From NCBI GenBank assembly GCA_964035775.1, contig OZ038316.1:32546576-32610575 (forward strand): a stretch of 64,000 nucleotides of DNA, read 5' to 3'. The stretch comes from Osedax frankpressi (lineage: Eukaryota > Annelida > Polychaeta > Sabellida > Siboglinidae). Below are positions 47,701 to 64,000 of this stretch, one piece after another. A program made the position numbers and the translations under genes. The notes under the pieces were generated by a model. That model saw only the letters and a list, made by a program, of their open reading frames with translations, was not told the origin of the DNA and made no database searches. The first letter of the stretch is position 1. Each line of letters starts with the position of its first letter.

Positions 47701-50700
47701 TAGTAATACTGATATAGTAATACTAATATAGTAACACTAATATAGTAATACTAATATAGTAATACTGATATAGTAATACTGATATAGTAATACTGATATA
47801 GTAATACTGATATAGTAATACTAATATAGTAATACTGATATAGTAACACTAATATAGTAACACTAATATAGTAATACTGATATAGTAATACTGATATAGT
47901 AATACTAATATAGTAATACTGATATAGTAACACTAATATAGTAATACTGATATAGTAATACTAATATAGTAATACTGATATAGTAATACTAATATAGTAA
48001 TACTGATATAGTAATACTGATATAGTAATACTAATATAGTAACACTAATATAGTAACACTAATATAGTAATACTGATATAGTAACACAAATATAGTAATA
48101 CTAATATAGTAACACAAATATAGTAATACTGATATAGTAACACTAATATAGTAATACTGATATAGTAATACTGATATAGTAATACTAATATAGTAATACT
48201 GATATAGTAATACTGATATAGTAATACTGATATAGTAATACTAATATAGTAATACTGATATGGTAATACTGATATAGTAACACTAATATAGTAATACTGA
48301 TATAGTAATACTGATATAGTAATACTGATATAGTAATACTGATATAGTAATACTGATATAGTAATACTGATATAGTAATACTAATATAGTAACACTAATA
48401 TAGTAATACTGATATAGTAATACTAATATAGTAACACTGATATAATAATACTGATATAGTAATACTAATATAGTAACACTAATATAGTAATACTAATATA
48501 GTAATACTGATATAGTAATACTGATATAGTAACACTAATATAGTAATACTGATATAGTAATACTGATATAGTAATACTGATATAGTAATACTGATATAGT
48601 AATACTGATATAGTAACACTAATATAGTAACACTAATATAGTAATACTGATATAGTAATACTGATATAGTAATACTGATATAGTAATACTGATATAGTAA
48701 TACTGATATAGTAATACTGATATAGTAATACTAATATAGTAATACTGATATAGTAATACTGATATAGTAATACTGATATAGTAATACTGATATAGTAACA
48801 CTAATATAGTAATACTGATATAGTAATACTGATATAGTAATACTGATATAGTAATACTGATATAGTAACACTAATATAGTAATACTGATATAGTAACACA
48901 AATATAGTAACACTAATATAGTAATACTAATATAGTAATACTGATATAGTAATACTGATATAGTAATACTGATATAGTAATACTGATATAGTAATACTGA
49001 TATAGTAACACTGATATAGTAATACTGATATAGTAATACTGATATAGTAATACTGATATAGTAATACTGATATAGTAATACTGATATAGTAATACTAATA
49101 TAGTAACACTAATATAGTAATACTAATATAGTAATACTAATATAGTAATACTGATATAGTAACACAAATATAGTAATACTGATATAGTAACACTAATATA
49201 GTAATACTGATATAGTAATACTGATATAGTAATACTAATATAGTAATACTGATATAGTAATACTGATATAGTAATACTGATATAGTAATACTGATATAGT
49301 AATACTGATATAGTAATACTGATATAGTAATACTAATATAGTAACACTAATATAGTAATACTGATATAGTAATACTAATATAGTAACACTGATATAATAA
49401 TACTGATATAGTAATACTAATATAGTAACACTAATATAGTAATACTAATATAGTAATACTGATATAGTAATACTGATATAGTAACACTAATATAGTAATA
49501 CTGATATAGTAATACAGATATAGTAATACTGATATAGTAATACTGATATAGTAACACTAATATAGTAACACTAATATAGTAATACTAATATAGTAATACT
49601 GATATAGTAATACTGATATAGTAATACTGATATAGTAATACTGATATAGTAATACTGATATAGTAATACTGATATAGTAACACTGATATAGTAACACTAA
49701 TATAGTAACACTAATATAGTAACACTAATATAGTAATACTAATATAGTAATACTGATATAGTAATACTGATATTGTAATACTGATATAGTAATACTGATA
49801 TTGTAATACTGATATAGTAATACTGATATAGTAATACTGATATAGTAATACTGATATAGTAATACTGATATAGTAACACTAATATAGTAACACTAATATA
49901 GTAACACTAATATAGTAACACTAATATAATAATACTAATATAGTAATACTGATATAGTAATACTAATATAGTAATACTGATATAGTAATACTGATATAGT
50001 AATACTGATATAGTAACACTAATATAGTAATACTGATATAGTAACACTAATATAGTAATACTAATATAGTAATACTGATATAGTAACACTAATATAGTAA
50101 CACTGATATAGTAATACTAATATAGTAATACTGATATAGTAACACTAATATAGTAATACTAATATAGTAACACTGATATAGTAATACTGATATAGTAATA
50201 CTGATATAGTAATACTAATATAGTAATACTGATGTAGTAACACTAATATAGTAATACTGATATAGTAACACTAATATAGTAATACTGATATAGTAATACT
50301 GATATAGTAATACTAATATAGTAACACTAATATAGTAATACTAATATAGTAATACTGATATAGTAATACTGATATAGTAATACTGATATAGTAATACTGA
50401 TATAGTAATACTGATATAGTAACACAAATATAGTAATACTGATATAGTAATACTGATATAGTAATACTAATATAGTAATACTGATATAGTAACACTAATA
50501 TAGTAATACTGATATAGTAATACTAATATAGTAATACTGATATAGTAACGCTAATATAGTAATACTGATATAGTAACACTAATATAGTAACACTAATATA
50601 GTAATACTGATATAGTAATACTGATATAGTAATACTGATATAGTAATACTGATATAGTAATACTGATATAGTAACACTGATATAGTAATACTGATATAGT

Positions 50701-53700
50701 AATACTGATATAGTAACACTAATATAGTAACACTAATATAGTAATACTGATATAGTAATACTGATATAGTAATACTGATATAGTAACACTAATATAGTAA
50801 CACTAATATAGTAACACTAATATAGTAATACTGATATAGTAATACTGATATAGTAATACTGATATAGTAATACTAATATAGTAATACTGATATAGTAACA
50901 CTAATATAGTAATACTGATATAGTAATACTGATATAGTAATACTGATATAGTAACACTAATATAGTAACACTAATATAGTAATACTGATATAGTAATACT
51001 GATATAGTAATACTGATATAGTAATACTGATATAGTAATACTGATATAGTAATACTGATATAGTAACACTAATATAGTAATACTGATATAGTAACACTGA
51101 TATAGTAACACTAATATAGTAATACTCATATAGTAATACTGATATAGTAATACTGATATAGTAACACTAATATAGTAACACTAATATAGTAATACTGATA
51201 TAGTAATACTGATATAGTAATACTGATATAGTAACACTTTTATAGTAATACTGATATAGAAACACTAATATAGTAATACTCATATAGTAATACTGATATA
51301 GCAACACTAATATAGTAATACTGATATAGTAATACTGATATAGTAATACTGATATAGTAATACTAATATAGTAACACTAATATAGTAATACTCATATAGT
51401 AACACTAATATAGTAATACTCATATAGTAATACTGATATAGTAACACTAATATAGTAATACTGATATAGTAATACTGATATAGTAATACTGATATAGTAA
51501 CACTAATATAGTAATACTAATATAGTAACACTGATATAGTAATACTAATATAGTAATACTAATATAGTAACACTAATATAGTAATACTGATATAGTAACA
51601 CTGATATAGTAATACTGATATAGTAATACTGATATAGTAATACTGATATAGTAATACTGATATAGTAATACTGATATAGTAATACTGATATAGTAATACT
51701 GATATAGTAATACTGATATAGTAACACTAATATAGTAATACTGATATAGTAATACTGATATAGTAATACTGATATAGTAATACTGATATAGTAACACTAA
51801 TATAGTAACACTAATATAGTAATACTGATATAGTAATACTGATATAGTAATACTGATATAGTAATACTGATATAGTAATACTGATATAGTAATACTGATA
51901 TAGTAACACTAATATAGTAATACTGATATAGTAACACTGATATAGTAACACTAATATAGTAATACTGATATAGTAACACTAATATAGTAATACTCATATA
52001 GTAATACTGATATAGTACTACTGATATAGTAACACTAATATAGTAATACTGATATAGTAATACTGATATAGTAATGCTAATATAGTAACACTGATATAGT
52101 AACACTAATATAGTAATACTGATATAGTAATACCGATATAGTAATACTGATATAGTAATACTGATATAGTAACACTAATATAGTAATACTGATATAGTAA
52201 TACTGATATAGTAACACTAATATAGTAATACTGATATAGTAACACTAATATAGTAATACTGATATAGTAATACTGATATAGTAACACAAATATAGTAATA
52301 CTGATATAGAAACACTAATATAGTAATACTCATATAGTAATACTGATATAGTAACACTAATATAGTAATACTGATATAGTAATACTGATATAGTAATACT
52401 GATATAGTAATACTAATATAGTAACACTAATATAGTAATACTCATATAGTAACACTAATATAGTAATACTCATATAGTAATACTGATATAGTAACACTAA
52501 TATAGTAATACTGATATAGTAATACTGATATAGTAATACTGATATAGTAACACTAATATAGTAATACTGATATAGTAACACTGATATAGTAACACTAATA
52601 TAGTAATACTGATATAGTAACACTAATATAGTAATACTAATATAGTAATACTAATATAGTAATACTGATATAGTAACACAAATATAGTAACACTAATATA
52701 GTAATACTGATATAGTAACACTAATATAGTAATACTAATATAGTAATACTAATATAGTAATACTGATATAGTAATACTGATATAGTAACACTAATATAGT
52801 AACACTGATATAGTAACACTGATATAGTAACACTAATATAGTAATACTGATATAGTAACACTAATATAGTAACACTGATATAGTAATACTGATATAGTAA
52901 TACTAATATAGTAATACTGATATAGTAATACTAATATAGTAATACTAATATAGTAATACTAATATAGTAATACTGATATAGTAATACTGATATAGTAACA
53001 CTGATATAGTAATACTAATATAGTAATACTGATATAGTAATACTGATATAGTAACACTGATATAGTAATACTAATATAGTAATACTGATATAGTAATACT
53101 GATATAGTAATACTGATATAGTAATACTGATATAGTAATACTAATATAGTAATACTGATATAGTAACACTAATATAGTAACACTAATATAGTAATACTGA
53201 TATAGTAATACTGATATAGTAATACTAATATAGTAATACTGATATAGTAACACTAATATAGTAACACTAATATAGTAATACATATAGTAATACTGATATA
53301 GTAATACGAATATAGTAATACTGATATAGTAATACTGATATAGTAATACTGATATAGTAATACTGATATAGTAATACTAATATAGTAATACTGATATAGT
53401 AACACTTATATAGTAACACTAATAGAGTAATACTGATATAGTAACACAAATATAGTAACACTAATATAGTAATACTAATATAGTAATACTAATATAGTAA
53501 TACTGATATAGTAACACTAATATAGTAATACTGATATAGTAATACTGATATAGTAATACTGATATAGTAATACTGATATAGTTATACTGATATAGTAATA
53601 CTGATATAGTAATACTGATATAGTAATACTGATATAGTAATACTGATATAGTAATACTGATATAGTAATACTAATATAGTAATACTGATATAGTAATACT

Positions 53701-56700
53701 GATATAGTAATACTGATATAGTAATACTGATATAGTAATACTGATATAGTAATACTGATATAGTAATACTAATATAGTAATACTGATATAGTAATACTGA
53801 TATAGTAATACTGATATAGTAATACTGATATAGTAATACTGATATAGTAATACTGATATAGTAATACTAATATAGTAATACTGATATAGTAATACTGATA
53901 TAGTAATACTGATATAGTAATACTGATATAGTAACACTAATATAGTAATACTGATATAGTAATACTGATATAGTAATACTAATATAGTAACACTAATATA
54001 GTAATACTGATATAGTAACACTAATATAGTAATACTGATATAGTAATACTGATATAGTAACACTAATATAGTAATACTGATATAGTAACACTGATATAGT
54101 AATACTAATATAGTAATACTGATATAGTAACACTAATATAGTAATACTGATATAGTAATACTGATATAGTAATACTAATATAGTAACACTAATATAGTAA
54201 TACTGATATAGTAACACTAATATAGTAATACTGATATAGTAATACTGATATAGTAATACTGATATAGTAATACTAATATAGTAATACTGATATAGTAATA
54301 CTGATATAGTAATACTGATATAGTAATACTGATATAGTAACACTAATATAGTAATACTGATATAGTAATACTGATATAGTAATACTAATATAGTAACACT
54401 AATATAGTAATACTGATACAGTAACACTAATATAGTAATACTGATATAGTAACACTGATATAGTAATACTAATATAGTAATACTGATATAGTAACACTAA
54501 TATAGTAATACTGATATAGTAATACTGATATAGTAATACTAATATAGTAACACTAATATAGTAATACTGATATAGTAACACTAATATAGTAATACTGATA
54601 TAGTAACACTGATATAGTAATACTAATATAGTAATACTGATATAGTAACACTAATATAGTAATACTGATATAGTAACACTAATATAGTAATACTGATATA
54701 GTAATACTGATATAGTAATACTAATATAGTAACACTAATATAGTAATACTGATATAGTAACACTAATATAGTAATACTGATATAGTAACACTGATATAGT
54801 AATACTAATATAGTAATACTGATATAGTAACACTAATATAGTAATACTGATATAGTAACACTAATATAGTAATACTGATATAGTAATACTGATATAGTAA
54901 TACTAATATAGTAATACTAATATAGTAATACTGATATAGTAACACTAATATAGTAATACTGATATAGTAATACTGATATAGTAATACTGATATAGTAACA
55001 CTAATATAGTAATACTGATATAGTAATACTGATATAGTAACACAAATATAGTAACACTAATATAGTAATACTAATATAGTAATACTAATATAGTAATACT
55101 GATATAGTAATACTGATATAGTAATACTGATATAGTAATACTGATATAGTAATACTGATATAGTAACACTGATATAGTAATACTGATATAGTAATACTGA
55201 TATAGTAATACTGATATAGTAATACTGATATAGTAATACTGATATAGTAATACTGATATAGTAATACTGATATAGTAATACTAATATAGTAATACTGATA
55301 TAGTAACACTAATATAGTAACACTGATATAGTAATACTGATATAGTAATACTGATATAGTAATACTGATATAGTAATACTGATATAGTAATACTAATATA
55401 GTAATACTGATATAGTAATACTGATATAGTAATACTGATATAGTAACACTAATATAGTAATACTGATATAGTAATACTGATATAGTAACACTGATATAGT
55501 AATACTAATATAGTAATACTGATATAGTAATACTGATATAGTAATACTGATATAGTAATACTAATATAGTAATACTGATATAGTAATACTGATATAGTAA
55601 TACTGATATAGTAATACTAATATAGTAACACTGATATAGTAATACTGATATAGTAATACTGATATAGTAACACTAATATAGTAATACTAATATAGTAATA
55701 CTGATATAGTAACACAAATATAGTAACACTAATATAGTAATACTAATATAGTAATACTGATATAGTAATACTGATATAGTAATACTGATATAGTAACACT
55801 AATATAGTAATACTGATATAGTAATACTAATATAGTAACACTAATATAGTAACACTGATATAGTAATACTAATATAGTAATACTGATATAGTAATACTGA
55901 TATAGTAATACTGATATAGTAATACTGATATAGTAATACTAATATAGTAACACTGATATAGTAATACTGATATAGTAATACTGATATAGTAACACTGATA
56001 TAGTAATACTGATATAGTAATACTGATATAGTAACACTAATATAGTAATACTAATATAGTAATTATGATATAGTAACACAAATATAGTAATACTGATATA
56101 GTAACACTAATATAGTAATACTGATATAGTAATACTGATATAGTAATACTGATATAGTAACACTAATATAGTAACACTAATATAGTAATACTGATATAGT
56201 AACACAAATATAGTAACACTAATATAGTAATACTAATATAGTAATACTAATATAGTAATACTGATATAGTAACACAAATATAGTAATACTGATATAGTAA
56301 CACTAATATAGTAATACTGATATAGTAATACTGATATAGTAATACTAATATAGTAATACTGATATAGTAATACTGATATAGTAATACTGATATAGTAATA
56401 CTGATATAGTAATACTGATATAGTAATACTGATATAGTAATACTGATATAGTAATACTGATATAGTAATACTAATATAGTAACACTAATATAGTAATACT
56501 GATATAGTAATACTAATATAGTAACACTGATATAATAATACTGATATAGTAATACTAATATAGTAACACTAATATAGTAATACTAATATAGTAATACTGA
56601 TATAGTAATACTGATATAGTAACACTAATATAGTAATACTGATATAGTAATACTGATATAGTAATACTGATATAGTAATACTGATATAGTAACACTAATA

Positions 56701-59700
56701 TAGTAACACTAATATAGTAATACTAATATAGTAATACTGATATAGTAATACTGATATAGTAATACTGATATAGTAATACTGATATAGTAATACTGATATA
56801 GTAATACTGATATAGTAACACTAATATAGTAACACTAATATAGTAACACTAATATAGTAACACTAATATAGTAATACTAATATAGTAATACTGATATAGT
56901 AATACTGATATTGTAATACTGATATAGTAATACTGATATAGTAATACTGATATAGTAATACTGATATAGTAATACTGATATAGTAATACTGATATAGTAA
57001 CACTAATATAGTAACACTAATATAGTAACACTAATATAGTAACACTAATATAGTAATACTAATATAGTAATACTGATATAGTAATACTGATATAGTAATA
57101 CTGATATAGTAACACTAATATAGTAATACTGATATAGTAACACTAATATAGTAATACTAATATAGTAATACTGATATAGTAACACTAATATAGTAACACT
57201 GATATAGTAATACTAATATAGTAATACTGATATAGTAACACTAATATAGTAACACTGATATAGTAACACTAATATAGTAATACTGATATAGTAATACTGA
57301 TATAGTAATACTGATATAGTAATACTGATATAGTAATACTGATATAGTAACACTAATATAGTAATACTGATATAGTAATACTGATATAGTAATACTAATA
57401 TAGTAATACTGATATAGTAATACTGATATAGTAATACTGATATAGTAATACTGATATAGTAATACTGATATAGTAATACTGATATAGTAATACTGATATA
57501 GTAATACTGATATAGTAATACTAATATAGTAATACTGATATAGTAACACTGATATAGTAATACTGATATAGTAATACTGATATAGTAACACTAATATAGT
57601 AATACTGATATAGTAATACTGATATAGTAATACTGATATAGTAATACTGATATAGTAACACTAATATAGTAATACTGATATAGTAACACTAATATAGTAA
57701 TACTGATATAGTAACACTGATATAGTAATACTAATATAGTAATACTGATATAGTAACACTGATATAGTAATACTGATATAGTAATACTGATATAGTAATA
57801 CTGATATAGTAATACTGATATAGTAATACTGATATAGTAACACTAATATAGTAATACTGATATAGTAATACTGATATAGTAACACTAATATAGTAACACT
57901 AATATAGTAACACTAATATTGTAATACTGATATAGTAACACTGATATAGTAACACTATTATAGTAATACTGATATAGTAATACTGATATAGTAACACTAA
58001 TATAGTAATACTGATATAGTAATACTGATATAGTAACACTAATATAGTAACACTAATATAGTAACACTAATATTGTAATACTGATATAGTAATACTGATA
58101 TAGTAATACTGATATAGTAATACTGATATAGTAACACTAATATAGTAATACTGATATAGTAATACTGATATAGTAACACTAATATAGTAACACTAATATA
58201 GTAACACTAATATAGTAATACTGATATAGTAATACTGATATAGTAATACTGATATAGTAATACTGATATAGTAATACTGATATAGTAATACTGATATAGT
58301 AACACTAATATAGTAATACTGATATTGTAATACTGATATAGTAACACTAATATAGTAATACTGATATAGTAATACTGATATAGTAACACTAATATAGTAA
58401 CACTAATATAGTAATACTGATATAGTAATACTGATATAGTAATACTGATATAGTAATACTGATATAGTAATACTGATATAGTAATACTGATATAGTAACA
58501 CTAATATAGTAATACTGATATAGTAACACTGATATAGTAACACTATTATAGTAATACTGATATAGTAACACTAATATAGTAATACTCATATAGTAATACT
58601 GATATAGTAATACTGATATAGTAACACTAATATAGTAATACTGATATAGTAATACTGATATAGTAATACTAATATAGTAACACTTATATAGTAACACTAA
58701 TATAGTAATACTGATATAGTAATACTGATATAGTAATACTGATATAGTAATACTGATATAGTAATACTGATATAGTAATACTAATATAGTAACACTGATA
58801 TAGTAACACTAATATAGTAATACTGATATAGTAATACTGATATAGTAATACTAATATAGTAACACTGATATAGTAACACTAATATAGTAATACTGATATA
58901 GTAATACTGATATAGTAACACTAATATAGTAATACTGATATAGTAATACTGATATAGTAATACTGATATAGTAATACTGATATAGTAACACTAATATAGT
59001 AATACTGATATAGTAATACTGATATAGTAACACTAATATAGTAATACTCATATAGTAACACTAATATAGTAATACTCATATAGTAATACTGATATAGTAA
59101 CACTAATATAGTAATACTGATATAGTAATACTGATATAGTAATACTGATATAGTAATACTGATATAGTAACACTAATATAGTAATACTGATATAGTAATA
59201 CTGATATAGTAACACTAATATAGTAATACTCATATAGTAACACTAATATAGTAATACTCATATAGTAATACTGATATAGTAACACTAATATAGTAATACT
59301 GATATAGTAATACTGATATAGTAACACTAATATAGTAATACTAATATAGTAATACTGATATAGTAATACTAATATAGTAATACTAATATAGTAACACTAA
59401 TATAGTAATACTGATATAGTAACACTGATATAGTAATACTGATATAGTAATACTGATATAGTAATACTGATATAGTAATACTGATATAGTAATACTGATA
59501 TAGTAATACTGATATAGTAATACTGATATAGTAATACTGATATAGTAATACTGATATAGTAATACTGATATAGTAATACTGATATAGTAATACTGATATA
59601 GTAATACTGATATAGTAATACTGATATAGTAATACTGATATAGTAACACTAATATAGTAATACTGATATAGTAATACTGATATAGTAATACTGATATAGT

Positions 59701-62700
59701 AATACTGATATAGTAACACTAATATAGTAACACTAATATAGTAATACTGATATAGTAATACTGATATAGTAATACTGATATAGTAATACTGATATAGTAA
59801 TACTGATATAGTAATACTGATATAGTAACACTAATATAGTAATACTGATATAGTAACACTGATATAGTAACACTAATATAGTAATACTGATATAGTAACA
59901 CTAATATAGTAATACTCATATAGTAATACTGATATAGTAATACTGATATAGTAACACTAATATAGTAATACTGATATAGTAATACTGATATAGTAATGCT
60001 AATATAGTAACACTGATATAGTAACACTAATATAGTAATACTGATATAGTAATACCGATATAGTAATACTGATATAGTAATACTGATATAGTAACACTAA
60101 TATAGTAATACTGATCTAGTAATACTGATATAGTAACACTAATATAGTAATACTGATATAGTAACACTAATATAGTAATACTGATATAGTAATACTGATA
60201 TAGTAACACTAATATAGTAATACTGATATAGAAACACTAATATAGTAATACTCATATAGTAATACTGATATAGTAACACTAATATAGTAATACTGATATA
60301 GTAATACTGATATAGTAATACTGATATAGTAATACTAATATAGTAACACTAATATAGTAATACTCATATAGTAACACTAATATAGTAATACTCATATAGT
60401 AATACTGATATAGTAACACTAATATAGTAATACTGATATAGTAATACTGATATAGTAACACTAATATAGTAACACTGATATAGTAATACTCATATAGTAA
60501 CACTAATATAGTAATACTGATATAGTAACACTAATATAGTAACACTAATATAGTAATACTGATATAGTAACACAAATATAGTAACACTAATATAGTAATA
60601 CTCATATAGTAACACAAATATAGTAATACTGATATAGTAATACTAATATAGTAATTCTCATATAGTAATACTGATATAGTAACACTAATATAGTAATACT
60701 GATATAGTAATACTGATATAGTAATACTGATATAGTAACACTAATATAGTAATACTGATATAGTAACACTAATATAGTAATACTGATATAGTAATACTGA
60801 TATAGTAATACTGATATAGTAATACTGATATAGTAATACTGATATAGTAATACTGATATAGTAACACTAATATAGTAATACTGATATAGTAATACTGATA
60901 TAGTAATACTGATATAGTAACACTAATATAGTAATACTGATATAATAATACTGATATAGTAATACTGATATAGTAATACTGATATAGTAATACTAATATA
61001 GTAATACTGATATAGTAACACTAATATAGTAATACTGATATAGTAATACTGATATAGTAACACTAATATAGTAACACTAATATAGTAATACTGATATAGT
61101 AATACTGATATAGTAATACTGATATAGTAATACTGATATAGTAATACTGATATAGTAATACTAATATAGTAATACTGATATAGTAATACTGATATAGTAA
61201 TACTGATATAGTAATACTGATATAGTAACACTAATATAGTAATACTGATATAGTAATACTAATATAGTAATACTGATATAGTAATACTGATATAGTAATA
61301 CTAATATAGTAACACTAATATAGTAACACTAATATAGTAATACTCATATAGTAATACTGATATAGTAACACTAATATAGTAATACTGATATAGTAATACT
61401 AATATAGTAACACTAATATAGTAATACTCATATAGTAACACTAATATAGTAATACTCATATAGTAATACTGATATAGTAACACTAATATAGTAATACTGA
61501 TATAGTAATACTGATATAGTAATACTGATATAGTAACACTAATATAGTAATACTGATATAGTAACACTGATATAGTAACACTAATATAGTAATACTGATA
61601 TAGTAATACTGATATAGTAATACTGATATAGTAATACTGATATAGTAACACTAATATAGTAACACTAATATAGTAATACTGATATAGTAACACAAATATA
61701 GTAACACTAATATAGTAATACTAATATAGTAATACTAATATAGTAATACTGATATAGTAACACTAATATAGTAATACTCATATAGTAATACTCATATAGT
61801 AACACTAATATAGTAATACTGATATAGTAATACTGATATAGTAATACTGATATAGTAACACTAATATAGTAATACTGATATAGTAATACTGATATAGTAA
61901 CACTAATATAGTAATACTGATATAGTAATACTGATATAGTAATACTGATATAGTAATACTGATATAGTAACACTAATATAGTAATACTGATATAGTAATA
62001 CTAATATAGTAATACTGATATAGTAATACTGATATAGTAATACTGATATAGTAATACTGATATAGTAATACTAATATAGTAACACTAATAAAGTAATACT
62101 GATAGAGTAACTCTAATATAGTAATACTGATATAGTAACATTGATATAGTAATACTGATATAGTAATAATGATATAGTAATACTGATATAGTAATACTGA
62201 TATAGTAACACTAATATAGTAATACTGATATAGTAATACTGATACAGTAATACTGATATAGTAATACTGATATAGTAAAGCTGATATAGTAATACTGATA
62301 TAGTAATACTGATATAGTAACACTGATATAGTAATACTAATATAGTAACACTGATATAGTAATACTGATAGAGTAACACTAATATAGTAATACTGATATA
62401 GTAATACTGATATAGTAATACTGATATAGTAATACTGATATAGTAATACTGATATAGTAACACTGATATAGTAATACTGATAGAGTAACACTAATATAGT
62501 AATACTGATATAGTAATACTGATATAGTAATACTGATATAGTAATACTGATATAGTAACACTGATATAGTAATACTGATATAGTAATACTAATATAGTAA
62601 CACTGATATAGTAATACTGATATAGTAACACTAATATAGTAATACTGATATAGTAATACTGATATAGTAATACTGATATAGTAACACTAATATAGTAATA

Positions 62701-64000
62701 CTGATATAGTAATACTGATATAGTAACACTAATATAGTAACACTAATATAGTAATACTGATATAGTAATACTGATATAGTAACACTAATATAGTAATACT
62801 GATATAGTAATACTGATATAGTAATACTGATATAGTAATACTGATATAGTAATACTGATATAGTAATACTGATATAGTAATACTGATATAGTAACACTAA
62901 TATAGTAATACTGATATAGTAATACTGATATAGTAATACTGATATAGTAATACTGATATAGTAATACTGATATAGTAATACTGATATAGTAATACTGATA
63001 TAGTAACACTGATATAGTAATACTGATATAGTAACACTAATATAGTAATACTGATATAGTAATACTGATATAGTAATACTGATATAGTAATACTAATATA
63101 GTAATACTGATATAGTAATACTAATATAGTAATACTGATATAGTAATACTGATATAGTAACACTGATATAGTACTACTGATAGAGTAACACTAATATAGT
63201 AATACTGATATAGTAATACTGATATAGTAACACTAATATAGTAATACTGATATAGTAACACTAATATAGTAATACTGATATAGTAATACTGATATAGTAA
63301 TACTAATATAGTAATACTGATATAGTAATACTGATATAGTAATACTGATATAGTAACACTAATATAGTAATACTGATATAGTAACACTAATATAGTAATA
63401 CTGATATAGTAATACTGATATAGTAATACTAATATAGTAATACTGATATAGTAATACTGATATAGTAATACTGATATAGTAACACTAATATAGTAATACT
63501 GATATAGTAACACTAATATAGTAATACTGATATAGTAATACTGATATAGTAATACTGATATAGTAACACTGATATAGTAATACTGATAGAGTAACACTAA
63601 TATAGTAATACTGATATAGTAATACTGATATAGTAACACTAATATAATAATACTGATATAGTAACACTAATATAGTAATACTGATATAGTAATACTGATA
63701 TAGTAATACTAATATAGTAATACTAATATAGTAATACTGATATAGTAATACTGATATAGTAACACTAATATAGTAATACTGATATAGTAACACTAATATA
63801 GTAATACTGATATAGTAATACTGATATAGTAATACTAATATAGTAATACTAATATAGTAACACTAATATAGTAATACTGATATAGTAATACTGATATAGT
63901 AACACTAATATAGTAATACTGATATAGTAACACTAATATAGTAATACTGATATAGTAATACTGATATAGTAACACTAATATAGTAACACTAATATAGTAA
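35785..64000. repeat. 14-bp TATAGTAAYACTRA satellite, about 2000 copies, open at right edge
   Basis: Continuous 14-mers from 35785 to the window end. Almost all variation is at two positions, giving four main units (CACTAA, TACTAA, CACTGA, TACTGA); TACTGA becomes dominant toward the right. Rare variants (ACACCAA, GATAAAG, ACTCATA, ATAATAATAC, TTTTATAG) act as markers and recur at fixed offsets. A 2-bp shortened unit at about 53276-53287 is one of the few breaks in register. Minus-strand frames of about 60-170 codons (LLYQYYYISIT type) are artefacts. Confidence 0.98.

Noticed and set aside
36131-63793. Dozens of minus-strand frames of 60-172 codons
   Set aside because: They arise where TA-rich 14-mers lack stops in one register; their ends simply mark particular unit subtypes.
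35785-64000. CRISPR-like array
   Set aside because: No spacers: units are contiguous 14-mers, in a eukaryotic context.

Overview
The window is eukaryotic nuclear DNA, most likely from an arthropod and plausibly a hymenopteran insect. The background is very AT-rich, coding exons are short, comparatively GC- and CpG-rich and split by GT-AG introns, and a 200-base N run marks a scaffolded assembly. The species call is inference; nothing here fixes it.

Positions 1-19193, minus strand: one host gene can be recognised, the 5' two-fifths or so of REV3L, the catalytic subunit of the translesion DNA polymerase zeta. I rebuilt it by hand from splice sites and reading phase. It starts at an ATG at 19193 and runs leftward through 19 short exons with matching phases (about 679 codons) to 5520. 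After a gap of uncertain exons there is a larger exon at 454-989, and the gene leaves the window at its left end. The N-terminal polymerase domain is clearly alignable to vertebrate REV3L as I remember it. The middle is acidic and low-complexity and carries repeated Q-L-D-G motifs. The 454-989 exon carries a motif matching the REV7 (MAD2L2)-binding site of REV3L. The exonuclease and polymerase domains would lie off the left edge.

The second theme is tandem repetition. Most of the larger REV3L introns hold their own unrelated minisatellite (units of 5, 9, 10, 13, 14, 15, 17, 20, 25 and 27 bp and a 1.7 kb polypurine tract), several beginning within about 4-12 bases of a splice donor. Introns thereby grow to 0.6-2 kb while array-free ones are often 90-350 bp.

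Positions 19213-35784 hold no gene I can support. They contain AT-rich spacer, TA/GT microsatellites, two palindromic elements, a dispersed repeat beside TA tracts, and large arrays: 21 bp (2.0 kb), 11 bp G-rich telomere-like (0.6 kb), 14 bp TGTACA-based (1.1 kb), 12 bp (1.4 kb) and 20 bp (0.4 kb), then the assembly gap at 34636-34835.

Positions 35785-64000 are a single 14-bp AT-rich satellite of about 2000 copies, running off the right edge. Its units differ mainly at two positions, and marker variants recur at exact offsets of 1386, 2254 and about 7.1-7.9 kb, showing nested block duplications. Long open frames inside the arrays are products of stop-free repeat units, not evidence of genes.
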